Shown here: positions 1 to 5,642 of the stretch, in pieces
How positions within the stretch are numbered: position 1 is the first letter of the stretch
Layout: each line of letters starts with the position of its first letter
Source: an uncultured Eubacteriales bacterium
Lineage (GTDB): Bacteria; Bacillota; Clostridia; Oscillospirales; Ruminococcaceae
Direction of reading: 5' to 3'
Assembly (NCBI GenBank): GCA_900318545.1
Contig: ONLC01000142.1
Coordinates: forward strand, 1-9,829
Length of the DNA: 9,829 nucleotides
Notes under the pieces: generated by a model
Seen by the model: the letters and a program-made list of their open reading frames with translations, nothing else
Database searches by the model: none
Told to the model about the DNA's origin: nothing
Translations under genes and position numbers: made by a program

Positions 1-258
1 GCTATATCCCAGTACATACTCGGCTGTATTCCTGACTACAATGGTCTGAAGATCGATCCTTCTATCCCTGAGGCATGGGACGGCTTCAAGCTGAGAAGAA
101 TGTTCAGAGGAAACACCTATAACATCACTATCAAGAACCCTGACCACGTTTCAAAGGGCATCAAGAGTGTCGTTTGCGACGGCGTTAAGGTAAACGGAAA
201 TGTTCTCCCTGTATTTGATGCAGGCACAGAGCACGAGGTAGAGGTAGTAATGGGCTGA
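1..258 (+). CDS. Cellobiose phosphorylase-like GH94 enzyme, C-terminal fragment
   Basis: This is the last 85 codons of a gene that begins left of the window and ends at TGA 256-258. The peptide opens AISQYILGCIPDYNGLKIDP, then a stretch with IPEAWDGFKLRRMFRGNTYNI, and ends in VEVVMG. That is the C-terminal beta-sandwich tail typical of GH94 phosphorylases such as cellobiose, cellodextrin or chitobiose phosphorylase. In this family the catalytic Asp and phosphate-binding residues lie upstream, so they cannot be checked here. These enzymes split intracellular cellobiose or cellodextrins with inorganic phosphate into glucose 1-phosphate plus a shortened sugar, saving ATP in cellulose-degrading anaerobes. 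The conserved Q-Y-I-L-G, DP and FRG features fit cellobiose phosphorylase best, but the exact substrate is an inference. A terminator follows 33 bases after the stop. Confidence 0.82.
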   Translation, partial: AISQYILGCIPDYNGLKIDPSIPEAWDGFKLRRMFRGNTYNITIKNPDHVSKGIKSVVCDGVKVNGNVLPVFDAGTEHEVEVVMG

Positions 259-290
259 TACGCCTTTGGCAGACAGGCTTTGTAAACCGA

Positions 291-323
291 AGAGCTCCGC
301 AATTGCGGGGCTCTTTTTGTTTC
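291..323 (+). terminator. Intrinsic terminator after the GH94 gene
   Basis: A 10-bp stem is formed by 291-300 (AGAGCTCCGC) and 305-314 (GCGGGGCTCT), with one G-U pair and an AATT loop. It is followed by a T-rich run (TTTTGTTTCT). It closes the phosphorylase transcript. Confidence 0.9.
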
Positions 324-360
324 TCTGTTATAGCATGAGACTCATTTTTTGATTTCAGAC

Positions 361-449
361 GTTAATTAATAAAATCATTCAACTTATGATTTCGTTAAGT
401 TGCCTAAACCAAAAGGTTAAATTAGTATATTTTGCCAAATTTAATTAAC
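361..449. repeat. Inverted repeats upstream of the pseudopilin promoter
   Basis: Three inverted repeats lie just upstream of the promoter. GTTAATTAA at 361-369 is matched by TTAATTAAC at 441-449. CAACTTA at 380-386 is matched by TAAGTTG at 396-402 with a 9-base loop. AACC/GGTT at 407-418 flank AAAA. In such A+T-rich DNA these could be chance, or they could be binding sites for a regulator. No protein can be named. Confidence 0.35.
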
Positions 450-454
450 AATTC

Positions 455-483
455 TTGACCGCTATAAGCTATTGTGCTATAAT
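455..483 (+). promoter_or_regulatory. Sigma-A-type promoter of the pseudopilin gene
   Basis: The -35 is TTGACC (455-460), the spacer is exactly 17 bp, and the -10 is TATAAT (478-483) preceded by TG at 475-476, giving an extended -10 (TGCTATAAT). Transcription should start near 490. That leaves a leader of about 58 bases containing GAAGGGG (534-540), 8 bases before the ATG. The surrounding gap 259-548 is strongly A+T-rich and contains no gene. Confidence 0.85.
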
Positions 484-548
484 ATGATAAAGAAATATTT
501 ATTTTTCAGAATTAGCAGAGGGAAAGTAACGATGAAGGGGATGATAAT

Positions 549-1286
549 ATGAAAAATAAAAAGGGTTTTACGCTGGTCGAATTGGTTATAGTTATAGCAA
601 TAATTGGAATACTTGCTTGTATAATTATTCCAACAATTTATAATTATGTACAAAAAGCAAAGATCAAAGCTGCAATAGCTGATGCAAAAACTATCAAAAC
701 TTCAATAGAAAACTCATTAATAGACCACCTGATGCTTGATGCCGCTGATCCCGGCAACGCATTTAACAAGGTACTTTATCTTGATCTGGAAACAAAAAAA
801 GGCATGAGTGAAAGGCAGTATGAGATAGTAGGCTCATTCACTAATGTAAGCTGGGTAGTTTACAGAACTAATGAGAACAGTATGGGTAAGTCACAGATTC
901 TGGACAAAGCTATAGCCAAAGGTCTTGACAAAGCATTTTCGGAGGAATGGGACACAGGAAAGAAAACAAATCCGATGAAATACAATTCAAATTCCCAAAA
1001 CTGTGAAAAGTATCTGAAGGATAATAACACTAATTTTGGTATCGTTGCTGTGTATAACAGAGACGGTGCTGTGCGTATGCTTCAGATCTATCGAAAAGGC
1101 ATACTGGTAACGTACATCAACGGTGAGTACATTGCAAATATAAATGCGAATGCACACTTTGTAGGCACAGGTACCTGGGATACTATCTATAAGGACAGTG
1201 GAAAGAGTTCTCCCGAAGAGTTCTGTAAGGTAAATCTTTCAAACAAGCAGATAGGCAATGACGGAAATCTTGGCGGCTGGTACTGA
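549..1286 (+). CDS. Type IV prepilin-like protein (pseudopilin)
   Basis: A 245-residue protein with a textbook class III prepilin signal. There is a short positive leader MKNKKG, cleavage is expected between Gly6 and Phe7, and the mature N-terminus starts FTLVELVIVIAIIGILA. The conserved Glu is at mature position 5 (residue 11), and one hydrophobic helix covers residues 7-30. A prepilin peptidase should cleave and methylate it, and the hydrophobic helix should hold it in the membrane or a pilus-like fibre. The roughly 210-residue globular part is not recognisable. It holds two Cys (152 and 226) that could form an extracellular disulfide, and it ends in GGWY. The start is supported by GAAGGGG 8 bases upstream. 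It stands alone: no pilus ATPase, PilC or peptidase gene is adjacent. The 5' half is clearly more A+T-rich than neighbouring genes. In Ruminococcus albus a pilin-type protein has been linked to cellulose adhesion, and the neighbouring phosphorylase makes a similar role tempting but unproven. Confidence 0.85.
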   Translation: MKNKKGFTLVELVIVIAIIGILACIIIPTIYNYVQKAKIKAAIADAKTIKTSIENSLIDHLMLDAADPGNAFNKVLYLDLETKKGMSERQYEIVGSFTNVSWVVYRTNENSMGKSQILDKAIAKGLDKAFSEEWDTGKKTNPMKYNSNSQNCEKYLKDNNTNFGIVAVYNRDGAVRMLQIYRKGILVTYINGEYIANINANAHFVGTGTWDTIYKDSGKSSPEEFCKVNLSNKQIGNDGNLGGWY

Positions 1287-1323
1287 GCCGATAACGTCAG
1301 CCGGTCGGTAAAAGAGAAGAATA

Positions 1324-1355
1324 CAGGCAGTTCAAAACGAACTGCCTGATTTTTT
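1324..1355 (+). terminator. Terminator after the pseudopilin gene
   Basis: A perfect 10-bp stem, CAGGCAGTTC (1324-1333) and GAACTGCCTG (1339-1348), with an AAAAC loop, is followed by A and six T. It ends the pseudopilin transcript. Its T-run overlaps the stop codon of the convergent spoVG gene, which probably also reads into this hairpin, although the minus-strand T-run is weak. Confidence 0.9.
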
Positions 1356-1617
1356 AGCTGCTGCTTGTGCTTTTGCGGTAAGCCTCTAAAATATCCTCTT
1401 CAAGCTCATGGCGGAAATCCCTCGTCATCGGGTGGACGATATCACGGTAGGTGCCGCTGTCATCACGGCGGCTGGGCATGGCTACGAAAAGACGTTCATC
1501 GCCCTTGACTATCTTAATGTCGTGGACTGCGAACATATCATCAAAGGTCACGCTTACTATGCCTTTGAGTCTGGGCTCATCGAGAAGCTTTCTGATCTTT
1601 ATTTCTGTAACTGTCAT
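1354..1617 (-). CDS. spoVG: SpoVG family regulator
   Basis: An 87-residue protein matching SpoVG across its length. It begins with the strand MTVTEIKIRKL. The core contains GIVSVTFDDMFAVHDIKIV, LFVAMPSRR and YRDIVHPM, followed by a C-terminal helix (DFRHELEEDILEAYRKS). SpoVG family members are small dimeric nucleic-acid-binding proteins. In Bacillus subtilis the protein affects asymmetric septation and sporulation, and in other Firmicutes it acts as a global DNA- or RNA-binding regulator. The start is supported by an AAAGGAG ribosome binding site on the minus strand, about 6 bases before the ATG. It is divergent from the lipoprotein gene across about 150 bases and converges on the pseudopilin terminator. 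I could not find a convincing minus-strand promoter. The C-terminal TSSS tail is short and low complexity. Confidence 0.93.
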   Translation of the reverse strand: MTVTEIKIRKLLDEPRLKGIVSVTFDDMFAVHDIKIVKGDERLFVAMPSRRDDSGTYRDIVHPMTRDFRHELEEDILEAYRKSTSSS

Positions 1618-1689
1618 TGTGGGTCTCCTTTCGGGTCTTTAACAGGAGTATTGACAGCAGAGCAAAACTTATTCATGGCACCGCCTGTC

Positions 1690-1718
1690 TTGACAGAAGC
1701 TGAACGGTTTGTTATAAT
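1690..1718 (+). promoter_or_regulatory. Consensus extended -10 promoter of the lipoprotein gene
   Basis: A perfect TTGACA (1690-1695), a 17-bp spacer and a perfect TATAAT (1713-1718) preceded by TG at 1710-1711. A small inverted repeat, CTGTC-TT-GACAG (1685-1696), covers the -35. Transcription should begin near 1725. The ribosome binding site GGAGG (1757-1761) sits 7 bases before the ATG. Confidence 0.9.
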
Positions 1719-1768
1719 ATTAAGGTGTCATATCCACAGGATAAGCAAATATCATCGGAGGCGGTAAT

Positions 1769-2395
1769 ATGAAGAAGAAAATACTTACCATGATCGCACT
1801 TTCTATGGTGATGATCTCAGCGTGCGGCTGTTCGGCCGATTTCAGCAGCAGCGTGCCGGATAAAGAAGACAGCGCCTCGGCCTCTGAGATGGCAATACCG
1901 ATCGACGAGGATAAAAAGGTTAACAAGACATATGATCTTGAAGGATTCAGGATAGATCTGCCGAATGATATGGAGCCCGGCAGCGAAGAGCTGGTAAAAC
2001 AGGTATTCGGCACTATGACAGATATCCGGAATACGGAAATGGACGTGCAGACAGATTCACTGAAAGATGATGATATCGTTTTTGTACACGCTGTTATAGA
2101 TTATGACGGTATACTGACCGAACAGGAAATGATCGGCGGAGAGTATGCCGCTGTGAGCGACGCTGCGACATCGCTGATGTCGAGAGCATCTGCCGTTCTG
2201 ACTGAAACGGGGTCGAATTATATCGAGTTCGACGATGATCCCGATGACGGAGAGCCTATGCACTACCGAGTGGTTTTTGCGGTATCGGGAACAAAGCTAT
2301 ATCACTTTGCTTTTGGTACCTCACAGGATAGCTGGGACAAGTATTCAGATAAGGTACATGAGTATATCCGCAGTATAGCGATAGGTAAGGGCTGA
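1769..2395 (+). CDS. Unrecognised lipoprotein
   Basis: A 208-residue protein with a lipoprotein signal peptide: positive start MKKK, a hydrophobic segment, then the lipobox ISAC with the likely lipidated Cys19 (Cys21 is a second nearby Cys). It should be anchored to the outer face of the membrane. A Ser/Ala/Glu/Asp-rich linker follows (about residues 22-50). A compact acidic domain then starts with YDLEGFRIDLPNDMEP and closes with KLYHFAFGTSQDSWDKYSDKVHEYIRSI. The pattern of an 'F-x-I-x-L-P' strand, a central helix and a final helix ending in an S-I motif recalls PsbP/DcrB-like alpha-beta domains of small Gram-positive lipoproteins. I do not recognise the family, and that comparison is weak. 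The consensus promoter and GGAGG site argue for solid expression. It is divergent from spoVG and sits just upstream of the ribosomal stalk operon, with no functional link evident. Confidence 0.8.
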   Translation: MKKKILTMIALSMVMISACGCSADFSSSVPDKEDSASASEMAIPIDEDKKVNKTYDLEGFRIDLPNDMEPGSEELVKQVFGTMTDIRNTEMDVQTDSLKDDDIVFVHAVIDYDGILTEQEMIGGEYAAVSDAATSLMSRASAVLTETGSNYIEFDDDPDDGEPMHYRVVFAVSGTKLYHFAFGTSQDSWDKYSDKVHEYIRSIAIGKG

Positions 2396-2424
2396 CAACT
2401 TCATAAAAAATTTACATTTAAACA

Positions 2425-2457
2425 AGAACTGCCTCTTGACAAGCAGAAGGCAGTTCT
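2425..2457. repeat. Inverted repeat enclosing the rplJ -35 element
   Basis: A perfect 9-bp inverted repeat, AGAACTGCC (2425-2433) and GGCAGTTCT (2449-2457), with a 15-base centre that contains the TTGACA of the rplJ promoter. It has no T-run directly after it, so it is a poor intrinsic terminator for the lipoprotein gene. It could be an operator, or a decayed terminator into which the promoter is built. Its arms match those of the hairpin at 1324-1348. Confidence 0.55.
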
Positions 2458-2465
2458 GTTATAAT
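2436..2465 (+). promoter_or_regulatory. Promoter of the rplJ-rplL operon
   Basis: TTGACA (2436-2441), an 18-bp spacer and TATAAT (2460-2465) preceded by TG (2457-2458), giving an extended -10. Transcription should start near 2472, giving a leader of about 177 bases. The 14 bases around the -10 are identical to those of the promoter at 1690-1718. Confidence 0.88.
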
Positions 2466-2471
2466 ATTAAA

Positions 2472-2640
2472 GCATTCGTATCTAAAGACAGCAGGCGGTG
2501 CAGAACGGTGGCAAGGTCATCGGCTTGTATGGAAGTCCTGCCGAGGAAGGAATCGCAAGGTTTATATGTGAACTTTGTGCTCTTTTGTCTTTGACGAAAG
2601 GGTTTCTTTTTTTGGAACGTTTTGCTATCTTAATTTAAGA
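2472..2640 (+). ncRNA. L10 ribosomal protein leader RNA
   Basis: The 5' untranslated region of rplJ carries the recognisable signature of the L10 leader of Firmicutes. AAAGACAGCAGG (from 2484) pairs through GCAGG (2491-2495) with CCTGC (2537-2541), followed by the internal-loop element CCGAGG just after. In this family the L10-(L12)4 complex binds the leader and represses its own operon when stalk protein exceeds ribosome need. The helices in between (about 2496-2536) are plausible but were not fully folded here. A terminator-like hairpin with a long T-run lies downstream, within the leader. The position directly before rplJ and the correctly placed promoter strongly support the call. Confidence 0.88.
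2582..2613 (+). terminator. Probable attenuator in the L10 leader
   Basis: CTTTTGTC (2582-2589) can pair with GACGAAAGG (2593-2601) around a TTT loop, with one bulged G and one G-U pair. It is followed by TTTCTTTTTTT (2603-2613). It lies between the L10-binding part of the leader and the rplJ ribosome binding site, as expected for feedback attenuation. A competing pairing is visible: AAGGTT near 2557-2562 and AAAGGGTT near 2597-2604 can both pair with the AACTTT near 2571-2576. Confidence 0.6.
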
Positions 2641-2648
2641 GAGGTGAA

Positions 2649-3164
2649 ATGACAATGGCAAGTGAAAAGGTTTTGAACGCCAAGAAGGCAAGGGTTCAGG
2701 AGCTGGTTGAGCTTATCAAGAATTCTGAGGCAGGCGTGCTCGTTGATTACAAGGGCATCACTGTTGAGGAGGACACAAAGCTTCGTAAGGAGCTGAGAGA
2801 GGCTAACGTCAACTACTTTGTTGAGAAGAACACTATCCTGAGATTTGCTCTCAAAGAGGCTGGTTACGAGTCTATGTGTGATGTTCTCGAGGGAACAACA
2901 GCTATCGCAATCTCGAATGATGACCAGACTGCTCCTGCAAGAATACTCGGAAAGTTCTCCGAGGACTGCAAGGGTGAGAAGTTCTTCCTTAAAAACGGCT
3001 ACATCGGTGAAGAGGTTTATGATGAGGCAGGCGTAAAGGCACTGTCGAAGATCCCTTCGAGAGATGTACTTCTTGCACAGCTCGTTGGTTCTCTTCAGGG
3101 ACCGCTTACAAAGCTGGCTGCAACTCTTCAGGCAGTTGTGGACAAGGAAAACGGCGCAGCATAA
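2649..3164 (+). CDS. rplJ: Ribosomal protein uL10
   Basis: A 171-residue L10, normal length for the family. L10 anchors the flexible L7/L12 dimers to 23S rRNA at the base of the large-subunit stalk, where GTPase translation factors act. The N-terminal globular domain shows SEKVLNAKKARVQELVELIKN, then VLVDYKGITVEEDTKLRKELRE and NYFVEKNTILRFALKEAG. The C-terminal helix that holds L7/L12 ends LTKLAATLQAVVDKEN. The start is uncertain. ATG 2649 gives MTMASEKV and sits only 4 bases after GAGG. ATG 2655 gives MASEKVL, closer to typical L10 N-termini, with a spacing of 10. GAGGTGA (2641-2647) serves either. It is the first gene of a two-gene operon behind an L10 leader. The usual upstream rplK and rplA are absent; a lipoprotein gene lies there instead. 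Confidence 0.97.
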   Translation: MTMASEKVLNAKKARVQELVELIKNSEAGVLVDYKGITVEEDTKLRKELREANVNYFVEKNTILRFALKEAGYESMCDVLEGTTAIAISNDDQTAPARILGKFSEDCKGEKFFLKNGYIGEEVYDEAGVKALSKIPSRDVLLAQLVGSLQGPLTKLAATLQAVVDKENGAA

Positions 3165-3180
3165 GAGCTGCATAAGTAAG

Positions 3181-3216
3181 GCGGCATAGGCCGCACAATT
3201 CAGGGGGGAAGACCCC
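3181..3216 (+). promoter_or_regulatory. Two small hairpins between rplJ and rplL
   Basis: GCGGC/GCCGC (3181-3185, 3190-3194) around ATAG, and a G-run/C-run pair (GGGG from about 3203, CCCC 3213-3216) form two tandem stems in the 88-base gap. Neither has a T-run. They could affect mRNA processing or stability and so help rplL be made in excess over rplJ, as stalk stoichiometry requires. That role is inferred. Confidence 0.45.
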
Positions 3217-3252
3217 GAAACCAACTAAAAATTTATAAAGGAGATTATTATC

Positions 3253-3627
3253 ATGGCTTCAGAGAAGATCACAAAATTTGTAGAAGATATCAAGACTCTT
3301 TCTGTACTTGAGCTTTCCGAGCTCGTAGACGCTATCCAGGAGGAGTTCGGCGTAACAGCAGCAATCGCTGCAGGTCCTGCTGCAGGTGCAGGTGCAGGCG
3401 CAGCAGCTGAGGAGAAGAGCGAGTTCGACGTAGTACTTGCTTCCTTCGGCGATTCCAAGATGCCTGTTATCAAGGCTGTTAAGGAGATCACAGGTCTCGG
3501 TCTTAAGGAGTCCAAGGAGCTCGTTGAGGCTGCTCCTAAGGCTATCAAGGAGGCAGTTGCTAAGGCAGAGGCTGAGGAGATCAAGGCTAAGCTCGAGGCT
3601 GCAGGCGCTACAGTAGAGCTGAAGTAA
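3253..3627 (+). CDS. rplL: Ribosomal protein bL12 (L7/L12)
   Basis: A 124-residue L7/L12 of normal size. It has an N-terminal dimerisation helix pair (residues 1-33, ending VDAIQEEFGV). An Ala/Gly-rich hinge follows (about 36-52, with PAAGAGAGAAA). The C-terminal factor-binding domain begins EKSEFDVVLASFGDSK and contains IKAVKEITGLGLKESKELVE, the surface that contacts EF-Tu, EF-G and IF2, ending LEAAGATVELK. Several dimers bind L10 to form the ribosomal stalk. The start is fixed by AAAGGAG (3237-3243), 9 bases before the ATG. It is co-transcribed with rplJ and followed within 25 bases by a strong terminator, so rpoB and rpoC do not follow as they do in most Firmicutes. Codons are strongly biased, as expected for a highly expressed gene. 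Confidence 0.98.
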   Translation: MASEKITKFVEDIKTLSVLELSELVDAIQEEFGVTAAIAAGPAAGAGAGAAAEEKSEFDVVLASFGDSKMPVIKAVKEITGLGLKESKELVEAAPKAIKEAVAKAEAEEIKAKLEAAGATVELK

Positions 3628-3649
3628 TTCAGACTTTATACAAGTAATT

Positions 3650-3679
3650 AAGACCGTCCTAAAGGGCGGTCTTTTTTTA
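3650..3679 (+). terminator. Terminator of the rplJ-rplL operon
   Basis: AGACCGTCC (3651-3659) pairs with GGGCGGTCT (3664-3672), with one G-U pair and a TAAA loop, followed by seven T in all. The T-run overlaps the stop codon of the convergent papain-fold gene. On the minus strand the run after the stem is only TTAATT, so termination in that direction is weaker. Confidence 0.92.
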
Positions 3680-5641
3680 TATATTCAATCCGTCAAGAAC
3701 TGCGTTTATCATCTGCGGAGTGATGATCTCCATAATGCCGCAGTGTATCTCTCTGAAAATGAGCTCCCCGAACTGCTGCGAGCCCACATACTCAACTCCG
3801 TAGGCGTGCTCTGTGACCTTTCTTTTCTCGGTGAGGGTGTCCTCACGGCTCTCGAAAATGCCTGTTGAAAGGGCTGCCTTTTTATCAGAGGTCGGCAGTA
3901 TACGCTCGGTAATGCTGCTTTTTGAGAGCCTGCCGCCAATATCTGCGATACAGTCGGAGAGCATTGCTCCCTTTGCCTGCCCTGCGAGGGCGTCCTCGTA
4001 GTCGGCACCGCTGATCGTAAGGATTGAAAACAGCCCCGAATATTCGCTGTCACCGCTGTCGATGACGGCATTTTTTATTATATGACCGTTTCCGTCAAAA
4101 ACTCCTGCAAAGCCGTTCCCGTCATCGCCGACAGGGCTTATTGTTTCGCCGCCAAAATCAAGGTCGGCAGAGAGCGTAACTATCTGCCCCGAATAATCCT
4201 CGCCCTCTGCGACACGCTCGCAGAAGCTTTCCCACTCGGCTGTGCTCCCGATAATGAGAGCCTCGTCCTGTTCTCTCTCGGCAGAACGCAGCAGAAGAAG
4301 TGCATTTTTCAGCTCTGCGGCTGAGCTTTTTCTGCCGAACTTCTGCAAGGCGTACACTATCTCACGCTGACAGGAGCTGCTGTCAAACAGCCTGTTTATT
4401 TCGGCTCTGAGCTCATCTTTCAGGGCGGCTTTGTTCTCGTCTGCGTAGGCGAAAATGTATGGTGCATAAGCTCCGAGACTGCTCTGCGACAGATCCTCCC
4501 AGCCTCCTGATGCCTTTGCAAAGGCTATCCCCGAAGCTGTCTGCCTGCCCCTCATAGCTGCTATCGAGGGCTTGCTGCCTGAAAGCGTCAGCACAACCGA
4601 GAAACGCTCGCCCTTTGTAAGCCTTACGGCCTTGTCAAGCTCTGCCGAGTAAAAGCCCTTTGCACTTATCTTTCCCGAAGCACTTGCCATAAGCCTGCCC
4701 TCGGGAGTGCCGTTTTCAAGGTCGGTGTAAACGCTCAGCGTGTACTGCGCAGGCTCGGAGCTCATAGACATAAAGCCGACAGAGCTCAGCATTTCGTCAT
4801 TTTCAGACGTAAAAACGCTCGCTCCCGATACCTTGCTCCCTGCCGAGATATTTACCGCAGGAAGGCTGTCCGCAAGGGCGTAGGTTTTGCTGTGAGCTTC
4901 ATCTGTCTCGAAAACTGTAAAGCCCGAAATGCTTTTGTCCTCGTAGGATATGTAGTAATAACCGTCTGATGAAACGCTTGTCCCCCACGAGCCCTTTATA
5001 AGCCATGCACCGTCATTTTCGGGGGCGGTAGGGAAGCTCTCCTTAGGGTAGCTGTCGTCCCAGCCGACAATTGCTGCGGCATGGTTGACTGAAAAAGCCG
5101 TCGGACAGTAATAGCTTTCGCCGTCATCGGATATGTATTTTTTGTTGTAATACTGGCTCAGATAAACAGCTCCGTGCTTTTTGACCGCAAGCTTTATATC
5201 TGTCTTGTCGATCTCATAAGCCCTTGAAAGGCTGTATTCCATTACCTCGGCTTTCTCGTCAGAGACTACAGCCGCTTCGGGCTTTGAGCCTATAAACGGC
5301 TCGAACTGCTCAAAGCACAAGCCCTTTCCTGCAGCGAGGGTAAGCTCTGCCTGTGCGGCACTGCCTGCCTGAGAGAACGGCTCCTCTCCGCCTGATGCCG
5401 CAATAAGTGCCGCTTCGGAAAGGTCAACGCTTGCGTTTTCCTCGCCCTTTGTGATAAGCTCCTGCTCAATGCAGGCAACAGCAGCAAAAGCCCAGCAGGC
5501 TCCGCTTTTGCCCTGAGATCTCGCTGAGGAAACCATATCCGTACCCCTCGGGTCATAGGAGGACAAGCCCTCTGCCGATACAGGCAGAAGGCACAGCACG
5601 CTGTATGCAATTGCAGTCAGAGCTGAGATAAAACGCTTCAT
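3677..5641 (-). CDS. Secreted papain-fold (C1) cysteine peptidase-like protein
   Basis: A 654-residue exported protein. I place the start at 5641 (MKRFISALTAIAYSVLCLLPVSA, a signal peptide ending A-x-A-like before EG). GGAGG sits 5 bases upstream there, whereas the upstream ATG at 5668 would add nine polar residues. The C1 domain follows almost at once, without an obvious propeptide. It contains QGKSGACWAFA (oxyanion Gln43, nucleophile Cys49), VNHAAAIVGWDD (catalytic His187), and WLIKGSWGT, where the usual catalytic Asn of NSWGT is Gly (217). Next comes a beta-rich region like the lectin-like domain that follows C1 domains in clostridial proteins (about residues 255-375). After a helical linker, a GLUG-like segment (about 480-540, with FAGVFDGNGHIIKNAVI) suggests a surface beta-helix. 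The last 110 residues are unrecognised. It is the third gene of the tmcAL operon. It may be a weakened peptidase or a binding protein of the cell surface. Confidence 0.85.
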   Translation of the reverse strand: MKRFISALTAIAYSVLCLLPVSAEGLSSYDPRGTDMVSSARSQGKSGACWAFAAVACIEQELITKGEENASVDLSEAALIAASGGEEPFSQAGSAAQAELTLAAGKGLCFEQFEPFIGSKPEAAVVSDEKAEVMEYSLSRAYEIDKTDIKLAVKKHGAVYLSQYYNKKYISDDGESYYCPTAFSVNHAAAIVGWDDSYPKESFPTAPENDGAWLIKGSWGTSVSSDGYYYISYEDKSISGFTVFETDEAHSKTYALADSLPAVNISAGSKVSGASVFTSENDEMLSSVGFMSMSSEPAQYTLSVYTDLENGTPEGRLMASASGKISAKGFYSAELDKAVRLTKGERFSVVLTLSGSKPSIAAMRGRQTASGIAFAKASGGWEDLSQSSLGAYAPYIFAYADENKAALKDELRAEINRLFDSSSCQREIVYALQKFGRKSSAAELKNALLLLRSAEREQDEALIIGSTAEWESFCERVAEGEDYSGQIVTLSADLDFGGETISPVGDDGNGFAGVFDGNGHIIKNAVIDSGDSEYSGLFSILTISGADYEDALAGQAKGAMLSDCIADIGGRLSKSSITERILPTSDKKAALSTGIFESREDTLTEKRKVTEHAYGVEYVGSQQFGELIFREIHCGIMEIITPQMINAVLDGLNI

Positions 5642-5642
5642 T

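Noticed and set aside
1651..1679. Second TTGACA at 1651 as an extra promoter upstream of the lipoprotein gene
   Set aside because: At 16-18 bp downstream there is no TATAAT-like box (CATGGC region), so only the TTGACA at 1690 makes a promoter.
1408..1767. 119-residue plus-strand frame across spoVG
   Set aside because: It is antisense to spoVG and runs through the lipoprotein promoter, which would be incompatible with the promoter-gene layout.
1618..1768. Minus-strand sigma-A or sigma-H promoter for spoVG
   Set aside because: TATTAT and GAATAA boxes exist on the minus strand, but none has a suitable -35 at the right spacing. I could not support a call.
2625..3224. 199-residue minus-strand frame over rplJ
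   Set aside because: It is fully antisense to rplJ, Leu/Cys/Ser-rich, with no ribosome binding site. It is a by-product of strong codon bias.
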